Shown here piece after piece: positions 11,701 to 20,601 of a stretch of DNA of 45,159 nucleotides. The stretch lies in contig CP070643.1 in the NCBI GenBank assembly GCA_020354125.1, positions 1,774,147 to 1,819,305 on the forward strand, given 5' to 3'. The translations under genes were made by a program, and so were the position numbers. The notes beneath the pieces were generated by a model. That model searched no databases. It saw nothing but the letters and a program-made list of their open reading frames with translations, and had not been told where the DNA came from. The DNA comes from Betaproteobacteria bacterium (GTDB taxonomy: Bacteria > Pseudomonadota > Gammaproteobacteria > Burkholderiales > Eutrophovitaceae). Positions within the stretch are counted from its first letter, which is position 1, and the number at the start of each line of letters is the position of its first letter.

Positions 11701-14700
11701 GGGAAACGCTTCTTCAACTCGACCGTGAGACTCACGTTATCGATCGAGTTTCGTACGTAGGTCTCGAGGTCGGCCTCGGCATCGACATCGGTGAGGTCAA
11801 GGTCGAGGGTCTGCCCGAACAGCGCTTTCAGTTCACGCAGCAAGCGCGCATGACGGTCCTCTCGAGGTCGGTGTTGTTCCGTCGCAGTGAATGGTTTGCC
11901 AAGCTCGGCGTTGCGTTTTTCCGAAACTTCACTTCGCACTCGCTGCGCCAACTCCCGCAGGTCCGACAACTCGATCGCGATCTGACTCCACGGCATGGCC
12001 GGCCTCTGCGACGCTGGTTCGACTTGGCCGCCCTCGCGCGACGCAGCGGCGAGTTTTGCGTTGGTAGCACTTGAAATCACGTCTTGTGGTGGTTCGTACT
12101 GCAGTTGGGCCAGTGCCTCCGCCGCGAATGACCACTGCGTTGGACTTTCTGCTCTGCCGCCGGTCGCTGCGATTACGTCTTCGAGGAAAAGCCTGGCCGG
12201 GCGGTTCGCGCTGGTTTCTTCAAAGCGCACCCTGACTCTCGCTGCAGAACAATCAAGCGCACGCCGCCCAAGATTAGCCATGACGCGATGTTCGACGCCC
12301 CGTCCCAGCACACGGCAGCTAAGCATGAAGCTCTCTACGGCCAGTGCGTCTCCGTCGCGGGCAAAAACGATCAGTCCCACCAGGCCGTACTCGCCGAACC
12401 GATCACGGACTCTAACAGTCTGGCATTCAACAGCGCCTTGTGCGATCAACGCTTCGAACTCCCCTTCGGTTCTTCTGATCGTGGTGAAATTGAACTGATT
12501 TGTTCGCTGACTGAGCTGTGCGACGCGAGCCAGATCACCGCCTGCAGCAGGCTGGATTTCAATCTCGAGATTGAGGCTCGCCAGGAAGGCACGGAAGTCA
12601 TCGCTTTGCTTCTCGACTTCACGTCGCTGACGGTCCGCTTGATACAGCTCCGTGCGCTTGGCGTCCTCTTCTGTTTGCGTGAAGTGATCAAATACCCAGG
12701 TGTGGTCGAGCAGCCGCTGCAGCTCTGAAAGTCCGGCCGGGATCTGTAACGTAAGCACCTGCGGACACGCGGCTGCGACTTCTGCACACTCCACCACGTT
12801 GTCATCCATGAACACCACGCTGTCGAGACCGAGGTTCAAGCCGGCGGCAAGAGATATCAGGTTCTCGGACTTCGGTTGCCAGTTGATGCGCTCATCGACG
12901 AAGTCGCTGCGCTTCAGCGGCATGTCTGTGCGCGTTTCGAACACGCGGTGGACATCCTCTTCGCTGTTCTTGCTGCAAAGACAAAGCAACATCCCCTGTT
13001 GCTTCTGCTGCAGCAAAAACCGCTGCAGAGCATGTGCTGCATCGTCGAGTTGCACACCACGCGCTCCCACTTCACCGCAAACGCCACGCCACAGCGTGTT
13101 GTCGCAATCGACCACGATGACCTTGTAGGGCTTGATCGCAAGTGCGCAAAAGCGCCGTGCGACTAATGTCCCAAGCAGACCATAGTAAGCAGCGGTGTAT
13201 GGAATATGTCCGATCTCGTCGCTTAGCGGGTCGTAGATGTCAGAGCTGAGTTCGTAGCGAGCGTGGTAGTCCTCGGATCGCACGACATCAAGGCCACTCA
13301 GTCCGCTAACTGCATCAACCAGGCGCTGCTCGAGCGGCCGTATCAACCGCTCCCATGCCTTATCCTGCCTGTGCGCCGCCGACTCGGGGCAGATCACGAG
13401 CAAACTGCGGCAGTGCGGGCGTCGCGCATATGCCGTCAGTGCATCGATGAGTTCACTCAACCCCCAAGCGAGCATAGGCTGCGCGGTTGCGAGATTCGTC
13501 TCGGGAAGTTCGCGCAACCAGTCTCCGAATCTGATCAGAATGACATTCAGCCCGCTCTGGTTGGACGAGAGCGCGCTTTGCGGATTGAGCAGCTGCTGAT
13601 AGACCTGGTTGTACGGGGCCAGCTCCGAGTCAACCGACCAGCCAAGCGACTTGGTCCAGAACTCGATGACCGGTAGCAGCGGCTTGGCGGTGAAGGTCGC
13701 TGAGATGACGAGCTTTGCTTGCTCGCGATCGGCTGGAGTCTGCTCCTCTGCAGTTGGTGCTTGCGCCTGAGCAGCAGGAAAATCAGTCAGCATCTCGACC
13801 TTGCCCGGTTCAATGCCGGCAGCCAAAGCGTTTACCGTTGCGGCGGCAACCACCTCCGGTGCCAGAGCAGCCACCCAACGGCTTGGCGTGTTGCTCATGT
13901 CGGTCAACAACGCCGGCGGACGCACGATCAGATAAGACGCTGCCGCATGTTGGTTGCAGATCTTCTGCAGCTCGGCTTCGACGTCGCGCTTCATCTGCGT
14001 GTACTCGGGCCAATGTTGACTATTGCTCTCGACGATACTGGATGAGATCGCGACAACCGCACCTCGGCGCATCTCTATCGCACTGGAGAAAGCCCGCATC
14101 GGTTGTGCTGCCAACGCCAGATTGTCTTCTGCATATCGCTGGCGACGGAGCAAACCGGACTCCGAGTCACCCAATGCTAGAGGCGGTTCGCACGCGTTGC
14201 AGACGAGTAAATCGATGCCACCATAGCTTCCGAGCAACCACTTCTTGGTCTCAGCGCACCAGGCCGGACTGCGAGCGTCGCCTTGGTGCAACGTTACTGT
14301 ACCGGGAGCATCGCGTAGTTGCGCCTGCAGGGCCTCGGCGGCCTCACGGCTGCGAAGAAAGTTGAGAACAACATGGGCGCCCTGCAGCGCCAGCGCTTGC
14401 ACGATTGCCGCGCCCAAACCGCGGCTTCCGCCGGTAACCAGGGCGACCTTTCCGCTAAGGCTGCCGCCGGCCGCCTTGAGATATTTCCGAATGGTCGAAG
14501 GCTGCGCAGCAGCCAGCTTCTTTCTGACGAAAGCGCTGATCGCTCCGGTTGCCACCGTTCCACCCGCTGCGTGGACCGCAAGATCCATCTCCAATAGCCC
14601 ATAGGCCGATTCAAAGTGGCGAGTGCGAAGCTCGTAGCGCAGGGGCGACTCGACGCTCCCGCAAGCTTGGTCGAAGTCGAGCCGCAGCTTGTAAAGCAGA

Positions 14701-15356
14701 GACCGCTGCCCGGGCAGCTCCATGCCGACCAGGTAGCTGCAAAGCATCAGCACACTCGACTGAAGCGAAGCCGCAGACCGCGCAGCGCCCCTGGCCAAGC
14801 GTCGTCGAGCTGAATTGACCGCGTAATGGCCGCTCACTACCGGAGCAGCGATAAGGTCGTTATCGCCGTGGTCTTTCGGCACATCGCGCAGGCTCGACCT
14901 CGCGAGCGACCATCCCGCCGCTACCTCATCGACCGTCTGACCAGGCACTTCCCGTCTTGCGACGGCACGGAACGCCACTCTGACCCTGGCCAGGACCAAC
15001 TCGCCCTCGCGCACCTCGGCAATGGCGTTGTCCGGACGCAGCTCATCGACCCATAACTGATATTCCACGTCGGTGAAGAGTGGGTGTGAGAACTCAGCCT
15101 CGATTTGCCCGACTTGACGACTGTGGCCTTTGCCAAGGCTGTCGAGACATCTGAGAACGGCCAGCGCGCCGAACACCACCGGCCGCCCGTAGGGCGTCCT
15201 ACGCGCATAGTCCTCATCGAGGTGAAGCGGATTCGAATCGTGACTGGCAGCGGCAAAAATCTTGAGTTCATTCTCTGTGAACCTAAATTTCCTCCTTTGC
15301 CGCGGACCCGGATGATTTTCTCCGGGCAGACGATCGTCGGTCGAATCAGCAGACAC
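1401..15356 (-). CDS. Giant trans-AT polyketide synthase with FkbH loading, 3 KS domains and no integrated AT
   Basis: This 4651-residue multidomain enzyme builds a polyketide from a carrier-bound starter. Domain order: MaoC-like double hot-dog (about 20-285), SDR (297-520), FkbH (548-1090), ACP1 (Ser1204), KS1 (1294-1735, Cys1460), DH (His1966, Asp2133), KR (Tyr2600), C-methyltransferase (SAM motif near 2903), ACP2 (Ser3186), KS2 (3311-3745, Cys3484), serine-less ACP-like insert (Pro3838), ACP3 (Ser4115) and KS3 (4207-4645, Cys4377). No acyltransferase is integrated, so malonyl units must come from the separate AT-ER protein. Translation probably starts at GTG 15356 behind GGGGGAG, 15 bases after the preceding AT-ACP gene. 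The protein ends immediately after KS3, and its last residues (RAA) and stop lie in foreign cyclase-gene sequence. KS2 and KS3 each lack the HGTGT-motif His. The product is unknown. Confidence 0.95.
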   Translation of the reverse strand: MSADSTDDRLPGENHPGPRQRRKFRFTENELKIFAAASHDSNPLHLDEDYARRTPYGRPVVFGALAVLRCLDSLGKGHSRQVGQIEAEFSHPLFTDVEYQLWVDELRPDNAIAEVREGELVLARVRVAFRAVARREVPGQTVDEVAAGWSLARSSLRDVPKDHGDNDLIAAPVVSGHYAVNSARRRLARGAARSAASLQSSVLMLCSYLVGMELPGQRSLLYKLRLDFDQACGSVESPLRYELRTRHFESAYGLLEMDLAVHAAGGTVATGAISAFVRKKLAAAQPSTIRKYLKAAGGSLSGKVALVTGGSRGLGAAIVQALALQGAHVVLNFLRSREAAEALQAQLRDAPGTVTLHQGDARSPAWCAETKKWLLGSYGGIDLLVCNACEPPLALGDSESGLLRRQRYAEDNLALAAQPMRAFSSAIEMRRGAVVAISSSIVESNSQHWPEYTQMKRDVEAELQKICNQHAAASYLIVRPPALLTDMSNTPSRWVAALAPEVVAAATVNALAAGIEPGKVEMLTDFPAAQAQAPTAEEQTPADREQAKLVISATFTAKPLLPVIEFWTKSLGWSVDSELAPYNQVYQQLLNPQSALSSNQSGLNVILIRFGDWLRELPETNLATAQPMLAWGLSELIDALTAYARRPHCRSLLVICPESAAHRQDKAWERLIRPLEQRLVDAVSGLSGLDVVRSEDYHARYELSSDIYDPLSDEIGHIPYTAAYYGLLGTLVARRFCALAIKPYKVIVVDCDNTLWRGVCGEVGARGVQLDDAAHALQRFLLQQKQQGMLLCLCSKNSEEDVHRVFETRTDMPLKRSDFVDERINWQPKSENLISLAAGLNLGLDSVVFMDDNVVECAEVAAACPQVLTLQIPAGLSELQRLLDHTWVFDHFTQTEEDAKRTELYQADRQRREVEKQSDDFRAFLASLNLEIEIQPAAGGDLARVAQLSQRTNQFNFTTIRRTEGEFEALIAQGAVECQTVRVRDRFGEYGLVGLIVFARDGDALAVESFMLSCRVLGRGVEHRVMANLGRRALDCSAARVRVRFEETSANRPARLFLEDVIAATGGRAESPTQWSFAAEALAQLQYEPPQDVISSATNAKLAAASREGGQVEPASQRPAMPWSQIAIELSDLRELAQRVRSEVSEKRNAELGKPFTATEQHRPREDRHARLLRELKALFGQTLDLDLTDVDAEADLETYVRNSIDNVSLTVELKKRFPDIPLTILFEHRSLQSIATYLIGEHAGDLPGGDTAETGDAAEATDDQIAHLMQPMATTAGSTTARPSVRQTSKAGDIAIIGINGRFPMAPTVSDLWDNLRAGKSSITEVPPDRWPVDAFFDAEQKADKSYCKRGGFLEAVDHFDAGFFRISPREAELMDPQQRLFLEVVWGLLEDGGYTRETIGRETGVFVGCNASDYGLYANTMALDGVSAYRDADFYQISNRISYFFDFHGPSICLDTACSSSGTAIYLACQSLRNGQCQVAIAGGVNLFLHPSRFIQYSQMHMLSPTGQCSPFGEKANGTVFGEGVGALLLKPLADAERDADHIHAVIKGCAINAGGKTNGFTVPNPAAQAELVSRALRDAEVDPGTITYVEAHGTGTPLGDPIEVRGLTMAFEQNYGPNRPDAQHCAIGSVKANIGHLEAGAAIAGMLKIIGQMNQGNLVPSLHSRSLNPSIPFASTPFRVQQEVVHWERPTRRENGHVITLPRRAAISSFGAGGSNAHIILEEYVPTEGFEAKAPQTELILLSARKQDDLTRYASTLCAFLTNSSTRSEADGGPCLADIAFTLQVGREHMEERLALVVASVEELVSGLDSWIEIGAGEAADQGSLPGNMFRGRVRPKQGEAQEHASAEGEASASKLFNERRFSELAALWVNGDGVDWQTLTSAKAVQSGNAVCGRRIPLPTYSFAEQTFWLPGAPNLKLAQADDERAGGGHPMLGGIDPELSAGQGIVFYSSLAAHKPIVRDHVVGGQSLLPGVGYLEMTCAALKRVGMEAPFRFESVVWSQPLVIEDGPSKVLVSIKAAEAGEFAYEIRSGAAMKSIANATGSVRRLESAPDQSLQRIAIAQIGERCPESLDKETIYQRFRSMGIDYGPYFQSLEQIVRNRAEALGQIRIPGAFEGELGEFTLHPSLLDGALQTALIMFSDSATALPFSVTEIEILRSPGALAYAHVTQIESERFDVTVCDQEGSVCVRLKDLCLRPLKDSGEQFFFTPRWKPSPFSHGAIGNPVEDAQHVLIVYSEASRVLAEVLAGQHAAANVYNVLLGEQERQLDDRTWEVEASEPASLPSCLGSLEHIGRIYFLGGITSGPLDVGDLDAVDLSQEAGVLSLFRMLKSLNERGLTQQRLDLFVITNDVFRLQRQARTRPCSASLLGLGRVIAKEFPRLQVRCLDISLDGWPDNASDANWPSLLRPILEEPPQAGGEVVIRNGRRFVRVLEMTRLSAADELPYRKRGVYLILGGAGGLGFEFSRYLADKVQARLVWVGRSPLDSAKREKILEVQSRGGEVLYLQAEATDPVSMQAALRQAKDRFGPIQGAAHSAIVLSDRTLANMSEPEFNAALAPKVRGSAVLYRTLKDEPLDFLLFFSSANSFMAAMGQSNYVAGCCFKDAIGRHLNEVAGFPGKVINWGYWGTTGIVSGDDYRQRMTAQGHRSIEPREGVEAIGRVLSAPVEQVMAIKASDEALADMGVDLTARVELYSEPTPCLVEEVVAGEDPPAISSKSVTRFTKAFEQLEQLGREWLVASLRRMGILLAPGEIHDPVKLRSELGIVEAHFRSFDALLDLLIDAGVLEKVREGVITTEKLSEPGFSTDSSQFEVRKDGLASEFPEIADRIPLLSACLTSMPEILTGNKGHMEVMFPGGSLALVEQIYSGNEITQHFNRRLARLVADYVRRRVELDSNASIRILEVGAGTGASSVHVLEALRECGLGVQYLYTDISKQFLQHGERAYRQRYPFVEFKQFDLEKDPEPQGLERCSFDLVVGTNCIHATRNITATLHRIKRLLRMNGVLMLNEFTKRLDYNTLTFGLTTGWWLFEDDALRIKNTPLLDCDGWRQLLTGNGICDIHFLDLAGLEEPDVGQCLIIGESDGRVLLERSAKQQKAPNATGAVSSGDHPSEESAVAAVVVASGQGQHESADIKSPTGNGPASDDQLRERAVDQIKNVLAEVIKMQVSDIDEESTFDSYGVDSLIALTVNQRLEKDFGRLRGTLLFEYPTVTALADYFVDAHREALAQRFEASGAQTQPDSTGAAVSVTSSNVVAEPVRPSDALPQPLAERSLGAEREDSRVRPGPAQGLPSGDEEASGHPALTGHDEPIAVVGIAGRYPMADTLDAFWENLKAGRDCVTEIPRSRWDAQAHYGADADGSSRSHSKWGGFVNDVDKFDALFFNISPKEAVRMDPQERLFLETVWHAVEDAGYTRRSLDVLQKRAGRGIGVFVGSMYQQYPFLSPNLETGAVLASSSYWAIANRVSFFFGLTGPSLAVDTACSSSLTAIHLACESLKRGECVMAVAGGVNLNLHPSKYLRLQQLGMLGSTAQSRSLGDGDGLVPGEGVGAVLLKPLGLAIRDKDPVYGVIKRSAVNHGGKAGGFTVPNPNAQTNLITETLDAAGVDPRSINYVEVAANGAALGDALEIVGLTNAFQRSTSDHQFCALGSVKSNLGHLEAASGVAQLSKVLLQMKHGLLVPSLNAEPLNPDLQLETSPFYVQQQLSRWHRTPIAGARHVSESPFRAAISSFGAGGANAHLIVEEYQVPASDGVAPADGTAQLIVLSARTETSLKAYAESLFQYLRQTPESASRLINDDGALRRRVREELVSLIADLLRVRPGDIATDVDLAELGCEPTHYVALSGALRDRFGIEARTGSLLENRTVEATSEYLHSHYLQALQTAYDESAETLPPIRATESLHDIAYTLQVGREPMRERLAVVVSSKEELADKLEKYCQGVSNIESVHRGRVSSKTAAAMLDDVEGKAYLKAVVNNRKLDKLAQLWTAGIDVDWEQLHEDGSGSGVPRRVSLPTYPFDKHRYWIETAAPLPSIEQPETVTTSDQDSAPRSEFSNDEDLSEPVAIEQHVDNGQAVADSDVLHSIKCDVGQLVASLLGVDGAEIDFDEELRAYGCSSVDLAVLAKRVMEKFDVDVPASVFLGYSTVAACAEGLWGTHKEQLRQYYAKKGVATSVRTRSVEPLPRPTDKATPIIKGSAQAPELASGAFIPVAIVGIGGRLPGSNSMEQFWENLNAGRELIGEIPQDRWDWQKYYGDPNSAGNKTWVKWGAFLQDVDKFDSLFFGISPREAQMMDPRQRLMLEAVWSAIENAGYSPAAFAGSNTGLFVGVGNNDYSEVLRAANVELSGHASTGLMVNSILSSRISYLLDLHGPSELVDTACSSSTVALHRAVRAIQSGECDSAIAGGVNVLLDPQGFVILNKAGVLSTEGKVRLFSDGATGYVRGEGVGAVLLKSLRQAVADRDHIYAVVRASAVNQDGKSYSLTAPNPRAQANVVLKAYREAAIDPGSISYIEAQGTGSPLADPVEIEAFKMAFNTLYEERGMVNGVDTCRIGYLKPNIGHLECASGIAALLKILWALKTNELPATCNVDERAATKYLKDSPFRLCTSNQRWESKPHRDGSLAPRRAGLHSFGFGGVNAHVVLEDYSSDGARAA
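2847..5459 (-). other. PKS module 2: non-condensing KS2, dead ACP-like insert, ACP3
   Basis: KS2 retains Cys3484 and the GHLEAA His, but the HGTGT motif reads [10 protein letters not shown]: the position of the first catalytic His is Ala3618. Such KS0 domains normally only transfer the chain. The post-KS linker starts normally ([11 protein letters not shown]), is interrupted by about 100 residues resembling a carrier protein, and resumes ([20 protein letters not shown]). In the insert the phosphopantetheine Ser is replaced by Pro3838 in [15 protein letters not shown]3 has Ser4115 in the atypical motif GCSSV. No processing domain is present. Confidence 0.8.
5637..11489 (-). other. PKS module 1: KS1-DH-KR-cMT-ACP2
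   Basis: KS1 keeps the full triad: Cys1460 in DTACSSS, His1595 in [12 protein letters not shown], and the later His in ANIGHLEAG. After the post-KS linker, the DH has [12 protein letters not shown] (His1966) and [10 protein letters not shown] (Asp2133). The KR has GGAGGLG near 2457 and the SNYVAG Tyr2600. The methyltransferase has [12 protein letters not shown] near 2903 preceded by a helical N-terminal domain. ACP2 has the canonical GVDSL (Ser3186). The module should extend by one malonyl unit, methylate it, reduce and dehydrate; with the trans-acting ER it could also saturate. Confidence 0.85.
11577..15356 (-). other. PKS loading region: MaoC hot-dog, SDR, FkbH, ACP1
   Basis: Residues 1-1260 of the synthase. 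The MaoC-like part has the Asp40/His45 dyad in [11 protein letters not shown], and a second hot-dog follows without it. The SDR has TGGSRGLG (308-315) and YTQMK (Tyr452, Lys456). The FkbH domain has the HAD motif VVDCDNTLW (Asp750, Asp752), SKNSEEDV, and a GNAT half with [14 protein letters not shown]. FkbH domains are known to dephosphorylate 1,3-bisphosphoglycerate and load a glyceryl unit on an ACP. ACP1 has Ser1204 in a VRNSI motif instead of the usual GxDSL. A dehydratase and a reductase beside FkbH recall the bryostatin loading module, for which glyceryl-to-lactyl conversion was proposed. That parallel is inference. Confidence 0.8.
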
Positions 15357-15371
15357 AATCTCCCCCGCCGC

Positions 15372-17042
15372 CTAATCATTCATCCGACGCAGAATGCTTT
15401 CGACCTCTGCGTCGGGGAGTTTTTCAACCAAGCTCAGGATCCACTGGTAGCGCTCCATATCAGCGCTGCTTGACACTGGCGTCTGCTCGGCGACTCGCTG
15501 TGGCACGTTTACGGAACGTTCGGCTGGAGGCTGTATCTGTCTAACCTTCTTCGCCAGGCTGGCGATGTTTGGTTTTGAAAACAGATGGTGGGGAGAGATT
15601 TGCACGCCGAAGACTTCGCCGATGTGACGGCTGAGCTGCATCAAGAACAGGGAATCTCCGCCCAATTCGATGATATTGTCATTCATGCCAATGTCATCAA
15701 TGCCAAGCAGGTTTTGACAGAGATCGACCAGCGTTGCTTCCAAATCGCTTGGCCACTGGGTATGGTCGTCTGCGGAGAGCGTCGGGACGGCGCAGGTGGT
15801 GGTTTCCCGTGTTTCACTGTGACGCGCTTGGTTAGCGTCAGCGGCTAGTCGATCCCGGGGCGAATCGTCGCGCGCGACCATGGCGCCTTCCGTATACCAA
15901 CAACGATGACGTTCGAACGGGTAACTCGGCAGCGGCACCCTGTGCGGCTCGAGCTCCGTGTAATAGGCCGACCAGTCAATGGCTACTCCAAGCGCGTACA
16001 GACGCCCCAGCGCTTGGCAAATCACCCGCGGCAGATCCGGGTCCCCCGCCGGGACAACAGGCAACGACCGGTTAACACCGGACGCTGCGTCACCCTCCCC
16101 GGTTAGCTCGTGGGGCAAGCCGTTGCCTGGATCGACTGGCAGCAGCACCCGCAAACCATCCCGGACCAAGGTCTGGACCGCCACCTCGCGAGTTGACGTC
16201 CACTGCCTCTGCCGCAACCAGTAGCTCGCGTCGATGGCATCGGCGTCCGACAACCAATCGCCGGTGATGCTCGACAAACAGCGCAATCGAGCGGGGTGCA
16301 AGCGAAGGTTCTTGGTCACTTTGGCAAATGCCGACTGCTCAAGCGCGCCGGATAGCACTCGCGCCCGCGATAAGGCGAGCGATGCTGCCTGTTCCGGCTC
16401 CATCACTCCGGCGATACAAGCGGCGGCGTATTCTCCTGCCCCGTACCCCATCACCGCCGCAGGTGTTACGCCCCAGGTCTGCCAGGATTTTGCCAAGGCA
16501 TACTCAATAGCGAAGACGCTGGCCGCGCTGGTACCCGGATCGTCCGGCATAGCGCTGCTTGCCGCTGTCGGCTCCGGCACAGAGTAAAGCAGCTGCCGCA
16601 GATCCAGCCCAAGCACAGGTTTTAGAAGATCAGCGAGACGATCGATCTCGCGCGCGAATACCGGCTCCGTTTCATGCAGACGGCTCACTGCATTGAGGGA
16701 TGAAGTCTCTCCCGAGAACACGAACGCGACCGGCGGTTGCTTCGGCCCTTGGCGCGCCGTATGGGAAGTTTCGTGGTCGGAATTTTGCAGCGCTGCGATA
16801 GCCGCGCTGAGGTCACGGCAAACTACCGTCCGGCGGTGCTTGAAGAGCGGCCTGCCTGCTTGCAGCGTGAACGCGACATCAACAATATCAAGGTCGGGGT
16901 ATCGTTGCAGGTGTTCAGCCAGGTTTCGCGTCGCCGCCTCGAGGGACGCCTGCGACTTGGCAGACAGCACCAAAAAGTGCCACGGTCGAACAGGACGAAC
17001 TTCCGCCACGCGGCCGTAATCAGGATGACCGGCTGAACTCAT
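15372..17042 (-). CDS. Stand-alone inactive acyltransferase plus ACP protein (AT0-ACP)
   Basis: This 556-residue protein resembles the part of a PKS module that follows a KS. Residues 20-85 form the post-KS linker (LSAKSQASLEAATRN, VAFTLQAGRPLFKHRR). Residues 103-310 form an AT-like domain and 366-382 the post-AT linker (VPLPSYPFERHRCWY). An ACP follows with Ser464 in ELGGDSLFL, and the C-terminal 30 residues look like a helical docking tail. The AT cannot be catalytic as read: the GHSxG elbow is GYGAG (Ser to Gly201), the GQGSQ loop is SGETS, and the stretch that should carry the catalytic His is deleted between about 232 and 250. The start ATG has a G-rich ribosome site (GGGGAGGGGGG). It lies 15 bases before the giant PKS gene and is surely co-transcribed with it. 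Probable role: carrier for the terminal step. Confidence 0.85.
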   Translation of the reverse strand: MSSAGHPDYGRVAEVRPVRPWHFLVLSAKSQASLEAATRNLAEHLQRYPDLDIVDVAFTLQAGRPLFKHRRTVVCRDLSAAIAALQNSDHETSHTARQGPKQPPVAFVFSGETSSLNAVSRLHETEPVFAREIDRLADLLKPVLGLDLRQLLYSVPEPTAASSAMPDDPGTSAASVFAIEYALAKSWQTWGVTPAAVMGYGAGEYAAACIAGVMEPEQAASLALSRARVLSGALEQSAFAKVTKNLRLHPARLRCLSSITGDWLSDADAIDASYWLRQRQWTSTREVAVQTLVRDGLRVLLPVDPGNGLPHELTGEGDAASGVNRSLPVVPAGDPDLPRVICQALGRLYALGVAIDWSAYYTELEPHRVPLPSYPFERHRCWYTEGAMVARDDSPRDRLAADANQARHSETRETTTCAVPTLSADDHTQWPSDLEATLVDLCQNLLGIDDIGMNDNIIELGGDSLFLMQLSRHIGEVFGVQISPHHLFSKPNIASLAKKVRQIQPPAERSVNVPQRVAEQTPVSSSADMERYQWILSLVEKLPDAEVESILRRMND

Positions 17043-17097
17043 GACCCCCCTCCCCTAAATGCTTCTGAGCCGGTAAACGCCCGAGCGCGCCGGCTTG

Positions 17098-18315
17098 TTA
17101 TTCCTCAGCTCTATTCAGACACCGGGTCAGCTTTTCTGCCAGATCCCGCACGTGCGGCTCGTCCAGCATGGACAGATGATTACCCGACACCAGGTGCGTG
17201 TCTACCCCTACGGTGCTGAGACGTTTCCATCCTCTGGAAATATCAAACGGGTTGCGTATTTGTTGATCACTGGTCTCGAACAGCGTTAGCCTGCCTGGAT
17301 GCGGCTTGGGCGCAAAGCGCAGGGCCGCCTTGTTATGCGCCATTACCACTCGCCACAGCGGGGACGAGTGCCCGTCATCCTTCTGCCCCAGCGCCCGTTT
17401 CACCCTCTGCTGATACGGGAGGAACGGCTCGAGGATGTTGTGTTGGAACGCCTCTGCGTACTCACCGAGATAGCTCAACTGGTCATAGAGCAACGGCATC
17501 GATACTGACAGCGGGACATCGGTTCCGAGGATTCCAACAAAGCTGACTGTGTCACCCTCTTCAACCAGCCGGTTGGCTATCTCGAGGGCGATCCAACTGC
17601 CGAACGAGTAGCCGCCGAGCTTGTAGGGGCCCACTGGTTGTACTTCTCGAACCGCTCGCAAATAGAGCCGCGCGAACGCATCGACCGACTCGAGTGGCGG
17701 CTCGCTGCCATCGAGACCTGGTGCCTGAAGTGCGTAGAACGGCTGATCCTCGTCGATCAGGCTCGCCAACCGGTGGTAGTGGAACACCGAACCGAGCAAG
17801 GCATGAACGCAGAAGAAAGGGATCTTCGTGCCCGAGCCGCGAATGGTAATCAGCGGAGAGGGAGTGTCTTGCGCACTTCCCTGCGTTTGCGGTGGGGGCG
17901 AGGCCTGCTCAGCTGGCCTGGAGAGCGCCTCGAGCAAGTCGGCCGACAACCACTCCTGCCATTTGCGTGCATACGCCTTGAACGCCTTCGCCGAGCCCGA
18001 GTCTCCCAGAAGCTGTCGCAACAAGTTGAAGAGCGGCGAGTTGAAAGGCAACGCCGACGCATCGAGCCGGGCATCCGATCTGTCTGCGGCTTTATCTGCT
18101 TCGTCGCCTGCCGGCTGTCGCGGTTTGCTGTCTTCCTGATGCGCCTTCGAGTTGCCGTCGTCTGGCGCACGTTGCCCGGCTTGTGCTGCCCGCGCCATGT
18201 CGACCCCGCCCCGTGCCGCAAGGGCATCCAACAGCTGTCGCTGTCGCGAGGACAATTTCTCTCGACGTTGCAGCAACTCCGACAAAATCTGCTGCGGCAC
18301 CAGCTCGTCTTCCAT
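17098..18315 (-). CDS. Type I-like thioesterase with N-terminal docking region
   Basis: This 405-residue protein has an alpha/beta-hydrolase thioesterase domain (about 160-400). It carries FFCVHALLGSVFHYHRLA at the oxyanion region, the nucleophile elbow GGYSFGSW, an Asp in GILGTDVPL, and the catalytic His in SGNHLSMLDEP. The first 60 residues (LSELLQRREKLSSRQRQLL) resemble the ends of NRPS/PKS proteins and may dock to a carrier protein. The following 90 residues are a low-complexity, charged linker. It is most likely the release enzyme for the polyketide chain. It sits 55 bases before the AT0-ACP gene on the same strand, so terminal ACP and thioesterase are encoded together although upstream of the main synthase. 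Confidence 0.88.
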   Translation of the reverse strand: MEDELVPQQILSELLQRREKLSSRQRQLLDALAARGGVDMARAAQAGQRAPDDGNSKAHQEDSKPRQPAGDEADKAADRSDARLDASALPFNSPLFNLLRQLLGDSGSAKAFKAYARKWQEWLSADLLEALSRPAEQASPPPQTQGSAQDTPSPLITIRGSGTKIPFFCVHALLGSVFHYHRLASLIDEDQPFYALQAPGLDGSEPPLESVDAFARLYLRAVREVQPVGPYKLGGYSFGSWIALEIANRLVEEGDTVSFVGILGTDVPLSVSMPLLYDQLSYLGEYAEAFQHNILEPFLPYQQRVKRALGQKDDGHSSPLWRVVMAHNKAALRFAPKPHPGRLTLFETSDQQIRNPFDISRGWKRLSTVGVDTHLVSGNHLSMLDEPHVRDLAEKLTRCLNRAEE

Positions 18316-18633
18316 TCACCTACGCTCCAAAACACTCAAGACGATTCGAGGATCTGCCGCGTGGCATGCTCCCAGCAACAGGCTGCACAAACCCATGCGC
18401 GCGATCGTCGTTCGCCGCCCGCTTGCCACGCTGCGGGCACGGACAAAACTGCACCAGGGGAACCGGCTCTAGCCGAGTTGAAAATCGTTGGTCATACAAT
18501 CGTCACCGACCTCGCTGTGGCCGGAGCCATGCCGCGCCAAACCATTCCCCCCTTCCCGCCGAGCTGCACTGTGGCTACCGCTTGCTCGAGGTGCCCCGAT
18601 GGTCACATGCTCCAAACGGGACCACGCCTGCTA
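18316..18633. other. 318-base gap between patatin and thioesterase genes
   Basis: I see no convincing coding region, terminator hairpin or repeat here. The size would allow a second promoter for the thioesterase, AT0-ACP and PKS genes, but no clear -35/-10 pair stands out. A long plus-strand open frame crosses it, but it has no recognisable domain and is antisense to two real genes. Confidence 0.4.
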
Positions 18634-20514
18634 CTAAGCCACCTCTTGCTTTTTTGGCGCCCAGCCGGCTCTTTCCTTCCATTTCTCGGTCTCCAAGATC
18701 TGGTCTTCAACCGCTCTCGAGTCGGCGATCTCGTAGAACTTCTTGAGGATGTACTCCCGCACCAAGGGATTGCGCGCAAGATAAGCCGCACTCGTCACCG
18801 ACGGCACCGGAAAGCCAATGATCGGCGGATCCAGCCGAAAATAATCGTTCTCCCCGAGCAGCGACTTGGCCTGGAACCGTGTCGTGTCCTTGGCCGGGTT
18901 CGCCAGGAAGCTCATCAGCGGGCTGGCGAAGAATTTGTCCCAGTAATTGGTGGGCAACGACAGGAATTGCAAAGGCCCAAAGTCGAAGTTTTCCAGGAAA
19001 TAATTCGGCCGCTTTGCCCCGAGGCCGACCGACAGCACCGAGATGTGTTTGAGCAGTTCCTCCGGTTGTTCCATAAAACTTTCATAAAGAAGCCTGCGCA
19101 GCAATTCAAGACGCTGCAGCGAGTATTGCAGTTCCCTCACTGCCTTGTGCCACTTGTCCTTCGACTTTGCGTCCGTCTCTTTAGCATCCCCCGACGCTTG
19201 AGTCTCCTGCCCGTCGTTAGGCTCTGGCAGTCCCGTTAGCACCTGCTCGACTTTCTCTAGCTTCTCCTTAACGTCCTCTCTACCCCTATCGTATAAATGG
19301 AGAATATGCCCCAATAAGGCGTCCAACTGCTTTACGTCGCCTGACAGATCCTCGGTCGCGATGGCCTTGGTTAGAGCCTCCCAAAACTCGTACTCCCATT
19401 CGGCTAACTTCAAGGCATTTTCGACCGCTTCCTTCACTTTTTTGTGGAGTCCGTCATTCTTAATAAGCTCCGAGGGTGGAAACCAAAACATGGCACTCTT
19501 TGCCCTCCATCCCGTATCGCTGCTCGATTTCCCCCGGCTGTCGTCCTCCTTCAAAGCTTTATATTTTTCGACCAGGTCTTTCTGCAACTTCTGATATTGC
19601 CCCGTCGGTGACAAGTCTTCCCGTTTTTCTTCCAGCTCACCTCTATCACTGATCTGCTTTCCCGACTCCGGAAGCAGCATCCTGGTCAGGCAGCCGCGAA
19701 CGACTTCGCAGTCTTCCGGTGAAAGCAAATATGCTATCCGCCCCCGCTGTGGCTGCTGCTCAATCTTGGTAAACGCCTCGCCGATGCGATTGACCTGATC
19801 GACCAGCGGATGGACCTGCTCGGTCCTCTCCGATAACACGATTTTCGCGATGGCAAACGCAGTCGGGTCGCTGGCAAAAAAACCACCATCGGTGATGCCA
19901 TTTCTGACGGGGCGCAATGTTGGTGGGCTCGCGGCACCGTAAGCAACGTCCTTGACGTACAGCTCGCGGTCCGCTTCGCCGTCGGGGAAGTTATAGAATA
20001 TTCTTGGTTGCCATTCTCGCTGCCCGAAGACGTCTTCCGGCTTACCCCTTAAATCGAACGCCGTGATCATCACCCGGTGCTTCAAGTCTTTCATCTTCAT
20101 TTCACCGAAGTAATCTTCCAGCACCGAATAGAAGTCCGCCTCGCCCGACCACGACGCGAGCCCGACCAGGCTGAGCGCGCCGGCCACCGGGTTCTTCCGG
20201 TTCGAGTACACCCGCGAGTCCTTGAAGAACCTCTCGAGTTTTCGCTCTTTGAGAACGGCATCGCGCGGATTGTCTTCCTTTGCCAGAATCAAGGCATTGA
20301 TTGCACCGGCAGAGCTGCCGGCGAACAAGGTGACCTGATCATTCTTGAGGAAATTTTCATCCCTCTCGCAAAGCTTGCGCAGCATGATCGCGCTAAAAGT
20401 GCCGTAGATGCCACCGGCGTCCATTGCCAGGACGCGGAACGGCGGTTCCAGCTCCGAAAATCTTTTTTTCAGATCAACTTTCTCTTCCGACCAACGCCTT
20501 TCTTTGTCTGCCAT
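18634..20514 (-). CDS. Patatin-like phospholipase/acyl hydrolase with large uncharacterised C-terminal half
   Basis: The start ATG at 20514 is chosen because GAGGAGAG lies just upstream; an upstream TTG in the same frame has no such support. The 626-residue protein begins with a patatin domain: oxyanion loop MDAGGIYGTF (32-40), nucleophile GSSAG (Ser68) and catalytic ITDGGFF (Asp209). All catalytic elements are present. Residues 215 to 626 are charged and largely helical by composition, with no domain I recognise. No signal peptide is seen, so it should act in the cytosol or at the inner membrane face. Its position between the AT-ER and thioesterase genes on the same strand suggests acyl hydrolysis or transfer to a lipid or glycerol acceptor, but that is inference. 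Confidence 0.85.
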   Translation of the reverse strand: MADKERRWSEEKVDLKKRFSELEPPFRVLAMDAGGIYGTFSAIMLRKLCERDENFLKNDQVTLFAGSSAGAINALILAKEDNPRDAVLKERKLERFFKDSRVYSNRKNPVAGALSLVGLASWSGEADFYSVLEDYFGEMKMKDLKHRVMITAFDLRGKPEDVFGQREWQPRIFYNFPDGEADRELYVKDVAYGAASPPTLRPVRNGITDGGFFASDPTAFAIAKIVLSERTEQVHPLVDQVNRIGEAFTKIEQQPQRGRIAYLLSPEDCEVVRGCLTRMLLPESGKQISDRGELEEKREDLSPTGQYQKLQKDLVEKYKALKEDDSRGKSSSDTGWRAKSAMFWFPPSELIKNDGLHKKVKEAVENALKLAEWEYEFWEALTKAIATEDLSGDVKQLDALLGHILHLYDRGREDVKEKLEKVEQVLTGLPEPNDGQETQASGDAKETDAKSKDKWHKAVRELQYSLQRLELLRRLLYESFMEQPEELLKHISVLSVGLGAKRPNYFLENFDFGPLQFLSLPTNYWDKFFASPLMSFLANPAKDTTRFQAKSLLGENDYFRLDPPIIGFPVPSVTSAAYLARNPLVREYILKKFYEIADSRAVEDQILETEKWKERAGWAPKKQEVA

Positions 20515-20601
20515 TGCACTCTCCTCGTTATCGGTCTTGTGTTTGCCACCAATCAGTGCATTTTTTCGTCCGGCCAATCGTAACTGTAACGCGTTACCTC
20601 G

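Noticed and set aside
17638..19239. 533-codon plus-strand open frame across the thioesterase, spacer and patatin genes
   Set aside because: It is Arg-rich with no recognisable domain and lies antisense to two genes with intact catalytic motifs, so it is a by-product of GC-rich coding sequence.
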